Source: Mortierella sp. BCC40632
Taxonomy: Eukaryota > Mortierellomycota > Mortierellomycetes > Mortierellales > Mortierellaceae
Length of the DNA: 64,000 nt
NCBI GenBank assembly: GCA_011634665.1
Contig: WAEK01000002.1
Coordinates: forward strand, 1,509,001 to 1,573,000
Direction of reading: 5' to 3'
Part shown: positions 11,278 to 22,059 of the stretch, piece by piece
Layout: the number at the start of each line of letters is the position of its first letter
How positions within the stretch are numbered: position 1 is the first letter of the stretch
The notes under the pieces: generated by a model
The model's input: the letters and a program-made list of their open reading frames with translations, nothing else
Database searches by the model: none
What the model was told of the DNA's origin: nothing
Position numbers and translations under genes: made by a program

Positions 11278-12059
11278 GGGCCCACTCTCCGACTGGGTAG
11301 TGCCTTTGTACGACGAGTCAAAAATCCAACTCAAACTCTAGAGGAGGGCAGACTTTCCTGCAAACTCTCCCTCTCTTTAGTAATAGCACAGTGCTTACAG
11401 AGCTCAAACCGCCTTTGCGGAAGAGAGGGCACCGGTGTGGAGCTTGGGTGAGAGTTTGTCACAAGTTCATTCTCATTTTTGCGTACTCCTTGCATTTGAG
11501 GTCGTCCGAGTCAGCCGGGCGGAAGGTCCGATACTGCCGGATGGCTAATATGATTGCTCATGGGTCAATTCTTTTTTATCGAGATGAAATGGGCAAACCC
11601 TCTATGTCCGTCACCCACAACACTTGTTATATTCAACCTAGGCTTCACCAAGTACCGCCGTACCTTGCCGGTCTTATGACCCGGGAATGCTGGGGAGGAC
11701 GGTATGGGGTGGTGTTGTATCAGCGGTTCTGTTTTCTCCCTCCACACTTTTTTCTCGATGAGGTTACTGGCGTAGAGTAGAGGTCAGTTGTGGAGGGCCT
11801 TTACTTTGCGTCACTCATTACGGGCCTAGCTTTTTTGCGGATGTCAAAGTCTTGTTGAAGTGTCTCTCCCTAGCGCGGGGAAGTTCATCTTGACAACGAC
11901 TGCGGCTGCTTGTATCCTTGCTGCAGACATCCGTATAAACTTTCAACAGGTTTGATACATCAGGGTCGGAGCAAGTCGACGATTCCTTCGTACGCCTGTC
12001 AAGCGGATGTCTTGAGCAAGTTAGCGGTCTAGGTAGTCGATGATGAGCAGACTCTAGAT

Positions 12060-12300
12060 CTGGGAAGCATGTCAAGGACTTTGGCAGCAGGACGATGTGA
12101 GAGGACGATCAGCCAGAAGACAGAGTGGAAGAAGGACGGGATGGTCAGCCAAGGACTTTGCGGCAGAAGGAGAACGAGGAGGCTAGCCATGAACTTGGAG
12201 CGGAAGGAGAGCGAGGAAGGCGATCAAGGACTTTGCAACAGAAGGAGAGCGAGGAAGGCGATCAAGGACTTTGCAACGGAAGGAGAACGAGGAGGGCGGT
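12060..12300. repeat. Degenerate ~40-bp tandem repeat
   Basis: Four to five imperfect copies of a unit containing CAAGGACTTTG followed by GAAGGAGAGCGAGGA. The two central copies (about 12204-12284) are nearly identical. Plus-strand frames through it are repetitive, basic and without motifs, so it is treated as non-coding. Confidence 0.7.
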
Positions 12301-13581
12301 CAATATTGGAGCAAGTCTTGATCAACAAATAAATCCATTTTTCTTTTTTTTTACAATGATTCTTGAATATAGTTTGTTGTTTGTAGACAAGCATGCAGTT
12401 CTTACAATTTATCGTCAACTCACTGTCATGGAGATTATCACTATCACCCAGTATCAGATGCATTTCAAGGAAGAAAGGATGGGCAGAGGGATGACAAATA
12501 TCTCGGAATTTGGTAAAGTGGACATCAAAACATGACTCTGGGTGATGTTGAGGAACAGTAGATCATAGTGACCGAGCAGAAAGTTGGGAGACTCGGGATC
12601 ATGGTGACACCTTGGAAATAGGTAACTACTAGACTATGTTCAAGTGTAGCAAAAGAAAAGAAAAGAACGGAGAAACAAGCCATCGTGTACAATACCGAAG
12701 ATAGGTTCATCTAGACAAGAAGAACAGATGGCAAAGAGGGTCTCACACTCCTGGCGAAAAAGTCTGTCTGCCAAGAAGTCTACAGCCGTGCTTGAGAAAG
12801 AGGGGTTGGCAAGAGATGACAGGACCAAATGTAGGTAATACTTCGGACCTCCTCCTCCCAGGATAGTCAAGGAAGCAGTGAACGTTGGCATCAAACTTGA
12901 TTCTTATTTTTTTAAAATCAGCTCAGGAGCAATAGCAAATCGGGAATGGCATGCTTTCCGCGCGATACAAAGACTTGAACACCAACTATCATCATTTATT
13001 GAAGTGAAACCCAAAGTATGACTCCTGACAGGCAAAGAATCATGTACCCACCCACCTCTTTGATTTCTAGATCCATAGCCTCTGTCAGTGTCCATGAACG
13101 AATGCGGACCAAACTCTTTTCTGCTGAGCGAGCAACATCATTGGATCCAAATAGTTGAATAAATGGGTAGTGGAGGGGGACATGCAACAAAGACATTGCC
13201 ACTCTCTCTCATTCTGGCACCATTGAGGCATATTGGGATAGTCAATATTAGAAAGAAAGAAAAGGGCCAGTAAAGTCGTATTTTTAAGCATTCTTTATAT
13301 TCGTTTCTTGTAAAGTGAGTGGTCGTTAGAAGATTGGTCGAACAGAAGAGAGAGAGAAGAGGAAGGAGGATGAAATGGAGGCGGGTGGGTGGGTGTGTAG
13401 GGAGGATGGTTCATTGAAGGACCTACTCTGATCCTCTGACCTCCTTGGTTCTGCAGTCTCAAGATCCTCTCAACTCCATCCTACCAAGTAGAAACGTCCG
13501 GTCAAGAAGAGTTTCATTACTCTGCCCCTCTCCCTTTCCCTTTCCTATCTCTTATTTTCCTTTCTTTTCATTTCATTTTTC

Positions 13582-16500
13582 TTAAGCGCCTCCTTTCTTC
13601 TTGCCCTTCTTGGAAACAACCCTGAACGAGTTATCTACAGATCCAGAAGAAAGTCCCACACCACTGCTTGCGCCTACTGCCACAGTGGTTGCTCCATATC
13701 CTGCACTACCACTGTTGCTGCCATACGTCGAACCAGTCGCACCCACTCCACCGACCATCGTCGAAGAAACACCCCCAGCGGTTCCCATGGCTGCCGCATC
13801 CGCCTTGCGACGTTTAATAAACTCATCCGCAAAACGACGTCCATCCAAAGACTGCGAACTGGCATAAATCGAGTCTTGAATAATCTCCACAGTCTGGGGG
13901 TCCGGGTTCAGAGGGAAGGTCAACAGCATTTGGATAAAGTCTTCCAGGACAACGCCCTGTTGGACACCCTTCAGCGCCTGACGACACCAACGGAGGAAAT
14001 CCTCTGATGGTGGACCAGGCTCACTCACCGATCCCAATTTGGAGTTACTACCATTACTGTTGTTGGAGGTAAAGGTGGCGGTGGTCGTGGTGATGGAGTT
14101 TCGAGAGTTGGTTGTGGTATTGGGCTGAGTGGATCCTGAATCTCCACTTCGGAGGATTCCCGAAGAAGCCATGGCAGTCGAGAAAGCGGAAGAACTACGG
14201 CCAAGTGATGCTGGACGAGATCCTGCCGAGGCTGACAATGGTCCAGAACCCCATACTCCAGAAGAGCCGGTTGATACAATTGGCTAGATAAGAAAGAAAG
14301 AAAAAAGAATCACCTAGTTAAAAAAAACCGTTGTGCGCGCGCGCGTGTTTTTGTGGATATTGCCAAAAGAAATATAATGTACTTGGCAAAAAAAAAGGCA
14401 TACTACCTTGGGTCCGATTGAATCTGCATATCGTCTCCCCACGGATCCTGTTCCAGAAGCAACCACTCCTGCCAAACCTGAGGAGGGGCTTCCACTACTG
14501 CCACTAGGAACCACACGTGCCTTTTGCACGGCAGCCTCTTCTTCCTGTTGAATCTCTCGCAATGTCTTCTTCTTGGAAGAAGCTAAACCCGTGCTCCACA
14601 CAGGGGTAGGAGATGCGCTCTTGGATGAATCTGGATCAATCGCTCCATTGGAGGTTTCTACAGTCATCGGCTGAATCGTCGGCTTCTCGACCAATGTCTC
14701 CTTCTTAGTCTTCTTCTTTTCCTTGTCCTGAGACACTGGTGGGCTGGGGCCTTTGACGTGTGATGGATCATCTCCTGCAGTGATACTGACCGCGGGCGAT
14801 TCCTCTGCAACTGGACGGATAGTAGTTGTAGGTCGAGTCTCCAAAGCAACGTCGACTTCCTTAGTCTCTGAGAAACTGACATTCTCTGTAGTGGTGCTGG
14901 TCATCACCTCTTGACTCTTTTCTTCCATCACCAAGGCGGTAGTATCCTGGGCATTTTGATCCTGGTCTCTCCATGCATCGCCTGCTTCCGCTGGCTCCTT
15001 TTCCAATTCGGGCTCGTTCACAGCCTCGACCACTAGGGAGGTATCATCAACGGTAGTAGCAACAGCAATAGCAGGTCCCGCTGCTGCCATCTCTGCCATA
15101 GCTTCCACATTGTTCTTGAGTGGCTCTACTTCCTGATGCCCCTGAGTCATCTCTGATGCCGTAAAGACCACTGCAAGCTCGTCGTTCTCCAAGGGCTCTG
15201 TACGCTTTAGGGTCAGTTTCTCTAAATGAAGGGCAAGTCCTTCTGGTCCTCCAAAATGACGCTCAAGAATTGGTGGTGGCGGAGGTGGAATCTGCATAAT
15301 AGCCTGAGGCTCAAGTCGCTGCTCTGGATGCATCAACGGGCCATTCGGACCATCATGAGGAATCCCACCAAACGGTGGCTCACTCATAGACAAGGAGTGA
15401 GGCTGCAGTGGCTGTTGAGGTTGGATTTCCTGTAAGAAGGGTCTACGACTTGGAGGTGGAATAGGGGGTCCCTGGTGAGGAAAAGGTGGCAACGGTTGCG
15501 GCTGTGGCTGCGGAGGGTGTCGTGGAGGCTGCTGGAGAGAGTAAGGGATATGGTCACCCTCGCCTTTGCCATGTTCAAAATAATTGTCGGCCGATGATGG
15601 AATAATGGATGTGGACCACGGGCTAGAGTGTGGCGCCATACCATTCCAAGGCATTGGTGCTGCTCCTCCAGGCGTCAGCGGCCCGGTCACTGGATGATGC
15701 CCACCAAACTGAAGATGTTGGAACCTCATATGGAGTTGACGCTGTTGGTCCTGTTGTTGAGCCAAAAGCGAGGCCAAAGCATGAGGATCATTTCCAAACT
15801 GTCTCTGGGCCGCCATAAACTGCTGTCGATGCATGATGGACTGCATTTGACTTTCTTGGTGTAGCATCTGTAACGCCTGCTGTCTCTCTAATTCCTGATT
15901 ATGCCGTCTTTGTTGAATATCCATAAGATGTGACCCACCGTGAGGAGCATGTACCCCTGGCATTGCTCCCATAGGGCCTCTTGAAAATGGTTCTCCTGGC
16001 CATCCCATGCTTTGTTCCATCACTTGAGGAGGAGGCGGTGGAGGCGGTGGACGTTCAAAAAGACCTGAACCCCAATTGTTCCCAAAGGATGGTAACGAGC
16101 CGTTGATTTCTTGAGCGGGAACAAATCCAGGTCTCTGCTGGCCAAGAAGGTTTGTACTACTAAACAAATCGCCCGAGACATGTTGTTGAAGTTGGTGCTG
16201 TTGTTGCATAAGCATGCGGTCCACACCAAACTTTGGGTTGACGGGTGTGGAGGGTGCACTCATGCCCATCCATCCAGCAGGGGAAGATGTGGGCTGATTC
16301 GTTTGTCCAATGTTTCGTCGATTCTGAGCGAGTGACGGTGCTGATGGATGAAGCGACTGATCTAAAGGTGCCGGTGGTTCCTGTCGGGAACGTCCTGCTA
16401 TGAGGAAGGGCTTCTCCTCAGAGCCTGTCTTTCGGATTAGAGCTACTAGTGGCTCGAAACTTGGATCTTGCTCCCGTTTCACATACAAGTCAAAGCTAAA

Positions 16501-18773
16501 GAACCCAGCCGAATACCACTCATGCATCTCTTCAGACAAAAAAGGTCCCTGGACGCTCCCACTTGGATCTCTGTAGAGCCACCTACACAACTCTGCCTTT
16601 GATTCAGTAGAGAGATGAACCCCAAGTTCTTCTGTCTCTTCAACAACCAAGGATGATGCGGCAAATGTCGAAGAAATGGCTGGCGCAGCAATCAACACTG
16701 GAGACGGCCCAGGAGGAAAGCCAAGGGTTGGTGTTTGAGGCAAGGCCTGGGCTGATGGCGGAAACGATGCTGAGATAGGCGGAGGGACTGAGGCCAATGT
16801 CAAAGTCTGAGCGCTGCTAGAAGAAGACATCGATAATTCCGGCGGATGCGATGGCATAAACTCGGCGTCAGGTCGAATGGGGTTGGCGCCAAGAGCTCTA
16901 CCAGAGAGCAATGCGGTAGTAAAGCTGAATGTATCCTTGCTGTTTTCTTGCATTTCCTGAGGCGGATTCGAGAGCGACGGTGAGACAGCAGATGAAGACT
17001 CGACTTGAATGTCGATTGCTTCCTGTAATGGTGCTGCTTCCGTCAAAGGTGGCGTCTGCTCAGAGGAGACCTGCGCTACTGCTGGCCCATCGTCATCCGC
17101 AGCTGCCGCTGCAGCATCTTCCCACTCCTCATGAACGGGCTCATCTGGGTTTGTCTCCTCCAACTCCGCTAACGGTTGTAGTGGTTCGCCTTCATTGCCG
17201 ATTCGGAACACGCCGTTTGCATCAAACGACCCAACGCTGTTGCCGACTGGTGAGTTCCAAAGGTTTTCTTCTTCTGCCTCTCGCTCCTGCTCCCTAACGC
17301 GTCCCCGTTCGCGTTCGCGTTCGCGCTCTCGTTCACGTTCTCGTTCACGCTCACGCTCTCGTTCTTTTTCCCGTTCTCGTTCCCGTTGTTCGCGGTCACG
17401 ATCACGATCACGCTCACGCTCACGGTCACGGTCCGCCTGGTCGGTTCTCTTGACAAAGACGTGGCTCCGATTGTCACTGTTTAAATCTAAGATTTTGGAG
17501 ACACCAGTAGGTATAAGTAGTCCGCAGGGAAGTGTTTTAAAAACCCTGTGCCAGGGACGAAAGGGTGGGGGCGAGGTAGAAAAAAAAAAAAAAAAAAAAA
17601 GACTTACTTCTTGTTCTCGATCCTGACCCATGGAATTTGGACTCGTAGTTCCGTCCATACGAAAGTGGTCGTTCAGATCGGTCGTATCGTGCTGCAGAGT
17701 GCTCAAGGCTGCTGGTGGTGGAAGTGGTGGTGAGACTTTCGCGTCTTTGGGTGAGGACGCGCTCCTGAGGACCTTCCACCTTGTCAACACGTCGTGGGAC
17801 GTCGCTGTTTACGCTTCCAGCAAGGAGCTGAAGGAGAGAGAAAGAGAGAAAGCAGGTAAGTAAAAGTGTGCCAGCCAAAGAAAGAAAGAAAGAAAGTGAA
17901 AGTGAAAGAGAGGACATAGTATTCTACGTCTTCTCGGCACCTGCTGCTGTTCGCGTCATGGCCAAGGAAGGGCGACAGCCGGCTGTCCCGAAAAAAAAGG
18001 GGCAAGGGGCAGAAGAACAAGAACAAGAACAAGAAGAACAAGAACATGAATATGAGAGAAGGGCTGTCATCCCAAAGGAAGAAAGTCTCGCCCCAATAGG
18101 GCGGGTCCGTCACTGACCTTGATCTCCTGCTCGGAGAGCGGTTGGGCGGCCAAGGGCAAGAGACACTCGTCGCTGGTCACGTACTCGTGCCGCTCAAATT
18201 CAATCGGGAGTCCAGTGGGCTTGTAAAGCGAGAGCATCAACTCCTTTGAGTACTTGAATGGGTTTAGGAAATCAGTTCCATTGCTGCTGACGCCTCCTCC
18301 GCCGCCACCACCATGCCCCATGTCCAGCAAAGAAGACTCTCCAGTGGACGGGCCTGAGCCCTGTCCATTCGCCTGTCGGACATTGTTCGCTGCCACAGAC
18401 GAGTAACTGAATGCGGGCATGGGTGTAGCCGGTGTGGCGACGGCGGGTGCGGGTGCAGGTGCAGGTTGGCTCCATTCCTGGCTTGAGCTCGAGGATGTTC
18501 CCAAGGCTGCATTTGCAGAGGGGTTGGTTGCGGTCGAGGACGCGATTGCGGGTGAAGGTGAGATTGTTCGTCCAACCAGCTCTGGCTGCGATGGACCTGG
18601 CTTGGCAGGGAAACGTCTCATCCTAGAAACGACAGTGGATTGATTAATCAATGGGATCATCAATATAAGTTGAAGGGGCATGCCTATTGCACATCTCCAC
18701 AATGCTCTTTTGAGGTGAAGACTAGATGAAATACTTACCATTCAGGACCAAAGTTCATCGTGTTTGACGCCAT
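13582..18773 (-). CDS. GYF-domain protein of the GIGYF/SMY2 family
   Basis: Five exons, 18773-18739, 18622-18118, 17827-17608, 17486-14407 and 14283-13582, join in phase to 1513 residues beginning MASNTMNFGPEW. The N-terminus has a conserved FKYSKELMLSLY followed by PIEFERHEYVTSDECLLPL; the tyrosine-plus-hydrophobic pattern resembles eIF4E-family-binding motifs (inference). Residues about 270-325 are an Arg/Glu repeat. The GYF domain lies near residues 550-600, with W-YRDPSG-QGPF, M-EW-and GFFSFDLYVKR. The following Pro/Gln-rich stretch contains PPPPPPP and QQQ runs and is probably disordered. The C-terminal exon has FLRWCRQALKGV and a basic FRVVSKKGKKKGG tail, as in GIGYF proteins. GYF domains bind proline-rich ligands, and GIGYF proteins act in translational repression and mRNA decay. 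It is divergent from the transporter gene. Confidence 0.88.
17285..17430. repeat. Hexameric coding repeat for Arg-Glu in the GYF gene
   Basis: Tandem 6-bp units of the type CGTTCG/CGCTCA, on the minus strand alternating Arg and Glu/Asp codons. They encode RDRERERDRDRD-like sequence followed by long RERERE runs, then RVREQERE. The opposite strand reads as an artificial Arg-Ser repeat. Confidence 0.9.
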
Positions 18774-20246
18774 GGTCGGTTGCATTAGTTGGCGGTACAG
18801 GCTAAGTGGAAGAAAAAGATGGAAGCCGTTTGGATTCGGTTTTGCTCGGTTGCAGGCAAGCTACTGGCCTACCGTTGTCTGGGAGGTGTTTTTGGTTTTT
18901 TTGGTTGTTTTTTTTTTCTGTTTTCTTTTTGTTTTCTCTCTAACTTGAGTGTCTTTATAAGTTGCTGGCTGAAGAGCTAGCAAGTCGAATGGTCTTTAAT
19001 GCCTCCCTCTCTGTCGGGGCAGATTGATGCGCTGACTGGGGATGGCTAGGTGATTGTTCCCGCAGACGTGAGGCGTAGGGCGTAGGGCAAGGAGTAAGAA
19101 TAAGAGCGATGTCGGTCAAAGGGTAAGGCGAGCAAGGGATGGATGCGAGTTCAGGTAACAGAAACTAAACAGCGATGGATGGGATGTAGGATGTAGCAAA
19201 AGAATAGTCAAGACGGATGAAAACGAATGTGGACGGCAGCAGAACGATGAAATGGATTCGATGATGCGAAATGGATTCTCCTCAAACGTGAACGTGAGAG
19301 CGGGACTGTTCGCAACCGTCTGACCTGTCTGTCCCAGCCGAGTGTCGACGACAATGCCACACACGCACTTCTCACACACAAAAAGGGAAAAAAGAGCACA
19401 CGATGTCGTCTGTAGCCTGTCCGAGGCATGTTCTGCCCAATGGCTCCTGACGACCCAGGGGGGAAGGTAAGAGGTTGGTCGTAACCGTGGCGCAGCGCAA
19501 CTATGGCTCCAGGAAGAAGAAAAGCTATTCACAGATCTGGGGCCTGGTGATGCGGAAGAGGGCGCCCTGCTGATGATTTTCAGTCTCTCTCTGTCCTGCT
19601 TAACTATGCACCTGTGCTACGCTGGGCAAAGCTCTTGGGGAGGGGGAGCTCGATCTAAGAGAAGGAACAATGACGGCCTCCTCTCTCTCTCTTTCTTTCT
19701 CTCTCTCCCTCTCTCTCTCTCTCACACACACACATTCACGCACAGCTTTACTCCGCCGGACTATATCTAAAGCAATAATGAGCCGAGAGAAGAGAGTTGA
19801 CCTCTTCATGGGGCATGAGGTGCATGCAGCCCGGCTAGCCGGGAGCACCTGGGGCTCCTGTCTATCACTTGGTTGGCTTTGTAGGGACTAGGCTTGTTTT
19901 GGTGTCCTTTCCTCTCCCGCCCACATCAGGAACAACAGGCGTCAGTCATAAATAAAAAAGCAGCTGAACGAAACATAACAAAAACTGATCTCTTTCTCTC
20001 CCAACACCTGCATTCGTCGGCATCATCCGTACAATCAAACACATACACTCCTCCATTCATTCTCCCTCCTCTTTTTTCCCCGTCTTTCTCTCTTTTTCTT
20101 CTCCCTTTCATCTTTAATCCACTAATCTCCATCTACCTCTGTCTGTGCATGCAAATCTGCATGTGCCTAGCAATATCAACCACCCCTTTCTTGCGTAAAC
20201 TGACCGCCATCGCCCCAAGCGCTAGTTACACTCCCTCCTCACAGAA
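18774..20246. other. Divergent promoter region between GYF and transporter genes
   Basis: About 1.5 kb with no supported gene. It holds CT and CA microsatellites (19680-19740), T-rich stretches at 18890-18945 and 20060-20110, and a pyrimidine-rich stretch immediately upstream of the transporter start, as seen for fungal leaders. Confidence 0.5.
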
Positions 20247-21884
20247 ATGCCCAGGCTAACAACAGAGACGACAAAGAGTTCCCCTCAGGAGAGAGCTACA
20301 GCTTGTTCCAGCCCTGAATCAGCCCAGACATTCCGGGCTGCTCCACACCAGGATGACTCCCAAGCTACCCCACGGGGCAGTAGCCGGGGTAGTACCCACT
20401 CCAGGGCCGAAACTGGCTCGACCTACAATGATGACGAGGCTATTGACGAAGCTGGCAATGTATCCAAACGGTTCAAGACTGCGTCCCTGATCTTGTTCGT
20501 CTGCATTCTCTCCTTTGTGCTGCAGACTGTACGTTTCTTGTCTTTCCTGTGTGGAACCAGTATTTTTTTTTTTTCCTTACGCCATTCAGAGTGAACATGA
20601 CCTGAACAAGCACTACTTCTTCCCGACCCTCATCTAATAGGAGCTGACAAAGTTTGTTCAAGATTCGATGGGATACCAGAAACCCTACTTTATCCTCTAT
20701 ATTGCCCATTCCTTCTGGGCAGTCATTCTTCCGTTCCAGTTCGTCTTCTCGACCTACATTTCCAAGGATGCCAGACGGTCGCTCTCTACCTTTCGTGAGC
20801 GTGTTGAATACTTTGCAGATCTCATCCGTCAGTCTACTAGCGAGTTGTTCAACAAAAAAGCAGACTATACTCTTGTCTGCGGCACAGGACAAAGCCATGC
20901 CATCCCCGCTGGAGTTTCTTCCACCGCGCTCGCCAACACTACGACCACATCGAGATACACATCGACCTTCACTTCTCGTGAAAAAAAGGTACTATCCCGG
21001 CACTTACTCTGGGTCTCATTCGGGATGACCATCCTTTTTATGGTGCCCTCCTATCTTTGGTACACTGGAGTCGCACTGACTTCGATGGCCAACTTGACAG
21101 CAATCTACAACACCGCTTGTTTTTTCGCATACCTTTTCTCGATCCTGTTGCTGCGAGAGAAGATCGTCCTTAAAAAGGTCATTGCCGTCTTTCTATCCTT
21201 GCTCGGAGTTGGCATTATCTTCCTGGCTTCCCGACTTCATTCCAATGCACCAGATACAGGAGACAACAAAGCACAGGCCGTTGCGAAATCCTCTATTGTC
21301 GGGGACACCATTGCACTTGTCTGTGCAGCACTCTACGGGTTCGAAGAGGTAAGCGCCTGTCTACTTTAGCCGATTCTTTTCACTTTTTCTTAAGCAGATG
21401 AGTAGTCGCAATAGCGGTTTCCACCAGCAACTAATGAAATTTGAACTCGCTCGTTATCACTGCTCGCTATGATCACTAGGTGATGTACAAAAAGTACGCC
21501 TCTGTCAAGATCCATGCTGTCACGTTTGCCAACACAATGACGGGCCTCATGGGTGTGCTGACACTTGTACTGCTCTGGGTGCCACTACCGATCCTCCACT
21601 GGGCTGGACACGAAATCTTTGAGCTTCCGACTGTGAACGAGTTCTTATCAATTTTAATGATTGCGGCGTTGGGTCTTGTGTACAACGGGTGCTTTATGAT
21701 TGTTGTATCCATGACCAACCCTGTCTTTGCTGCCGTAGGTGTGATGGCCACTATTCCGATCGTAGCACTGACCGACTGGCTGCTCTTCAAAGAGCCCATT
21801 GGATGGGGCAACATTGTAGGAGGACTCTGTATCCTGATTGGCTTTGCTATCCTTGCTCGAGAGAACCACAAGTCCTTGAAGTAG
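20247..21884 (+). CDS. Drug/metabolite transporter superfamily membrane protein (SLC35F/EamA-like)
   Basis: Three exons (20247-20528, 20641-21348, 21480-21884) give 464 residues from the ATG in MPRLTTETTKSS. The first ~75 residues are hydrophilic and Ser/Thr-rich, then about ten hydrophobic helices follow. These include LILFVCILSFVLQT, YFILYIAHSFWAVILPF, WVSFGMTILFMVPSYLWYTG, FAYLFSILLLREKIVLKKVI, VIAVFLSLLGVGIIFLASR and a C-terminal LGLVYNGCFMIVVS. The ALTSMANLTAIYNTACFFAY region and the final LLFKEPIGWGNIVGGLCILI repeat the EamA half-domain pattern (a helix, a short basic loop, then a terminal helix pair). The family includes yeast YML018C/THI74 and animal SLC35F proteins. The substrate is unknown; vacuolar or other endomembrane location is inferred from relatives. 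Confidence 0.82.
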
Positions 21885-22059
21885 CTTCTTTTAGACCTCT
21901 ACCTTACACCAAATACACGTGATTTGTTACCATTAAAAAAGTGAAAGCGCCGCTAACCTGGCACTCTTTTGAGCATGCAACAACCCTTTGTCCACATCTG
22001 GTTGGAACAACAATAATTGATCGGCAGAACCATTTGACTGGCATGCCCGGCGTGCTATA

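Larger units (their letters stand above)
9816..13581. other. Gene-poor 3.8-kb stretch, probably decayed repeats
   Basis: No open frame here has recognisable motifs. 10.1-10.5 kb is pyrimidine-rich. 10.5-12.0 kb is richer in G+C and has several inverted repeats. 12.06-12.30 kb is a tandem repeat. On the minus strand, 13202-12640 has disconnected protein-like pieces (SNDVARSAEKSLVRIRSWTL; GGGGPKYYLHLVLSSLAN; FRQECETLFAICSS) in different frames. These may be exons or remains of one unknown gene, but I cannot join them. Confidence 0.4.

Noticed and set aside
12069..12332. 87-codon basic repetitive frame
   Set aside because: Entirely a product of the ~40-bp tandem repeat; the reading frame is not maintained consistently across units.
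17195..17626. Plus-strand Arg-Ser repeat resembling an SR splicing factor
   Set aside because: It is the antisense reading of the hexameric Arg-Glu repeat in the GYF gene, with no RRM nearby.
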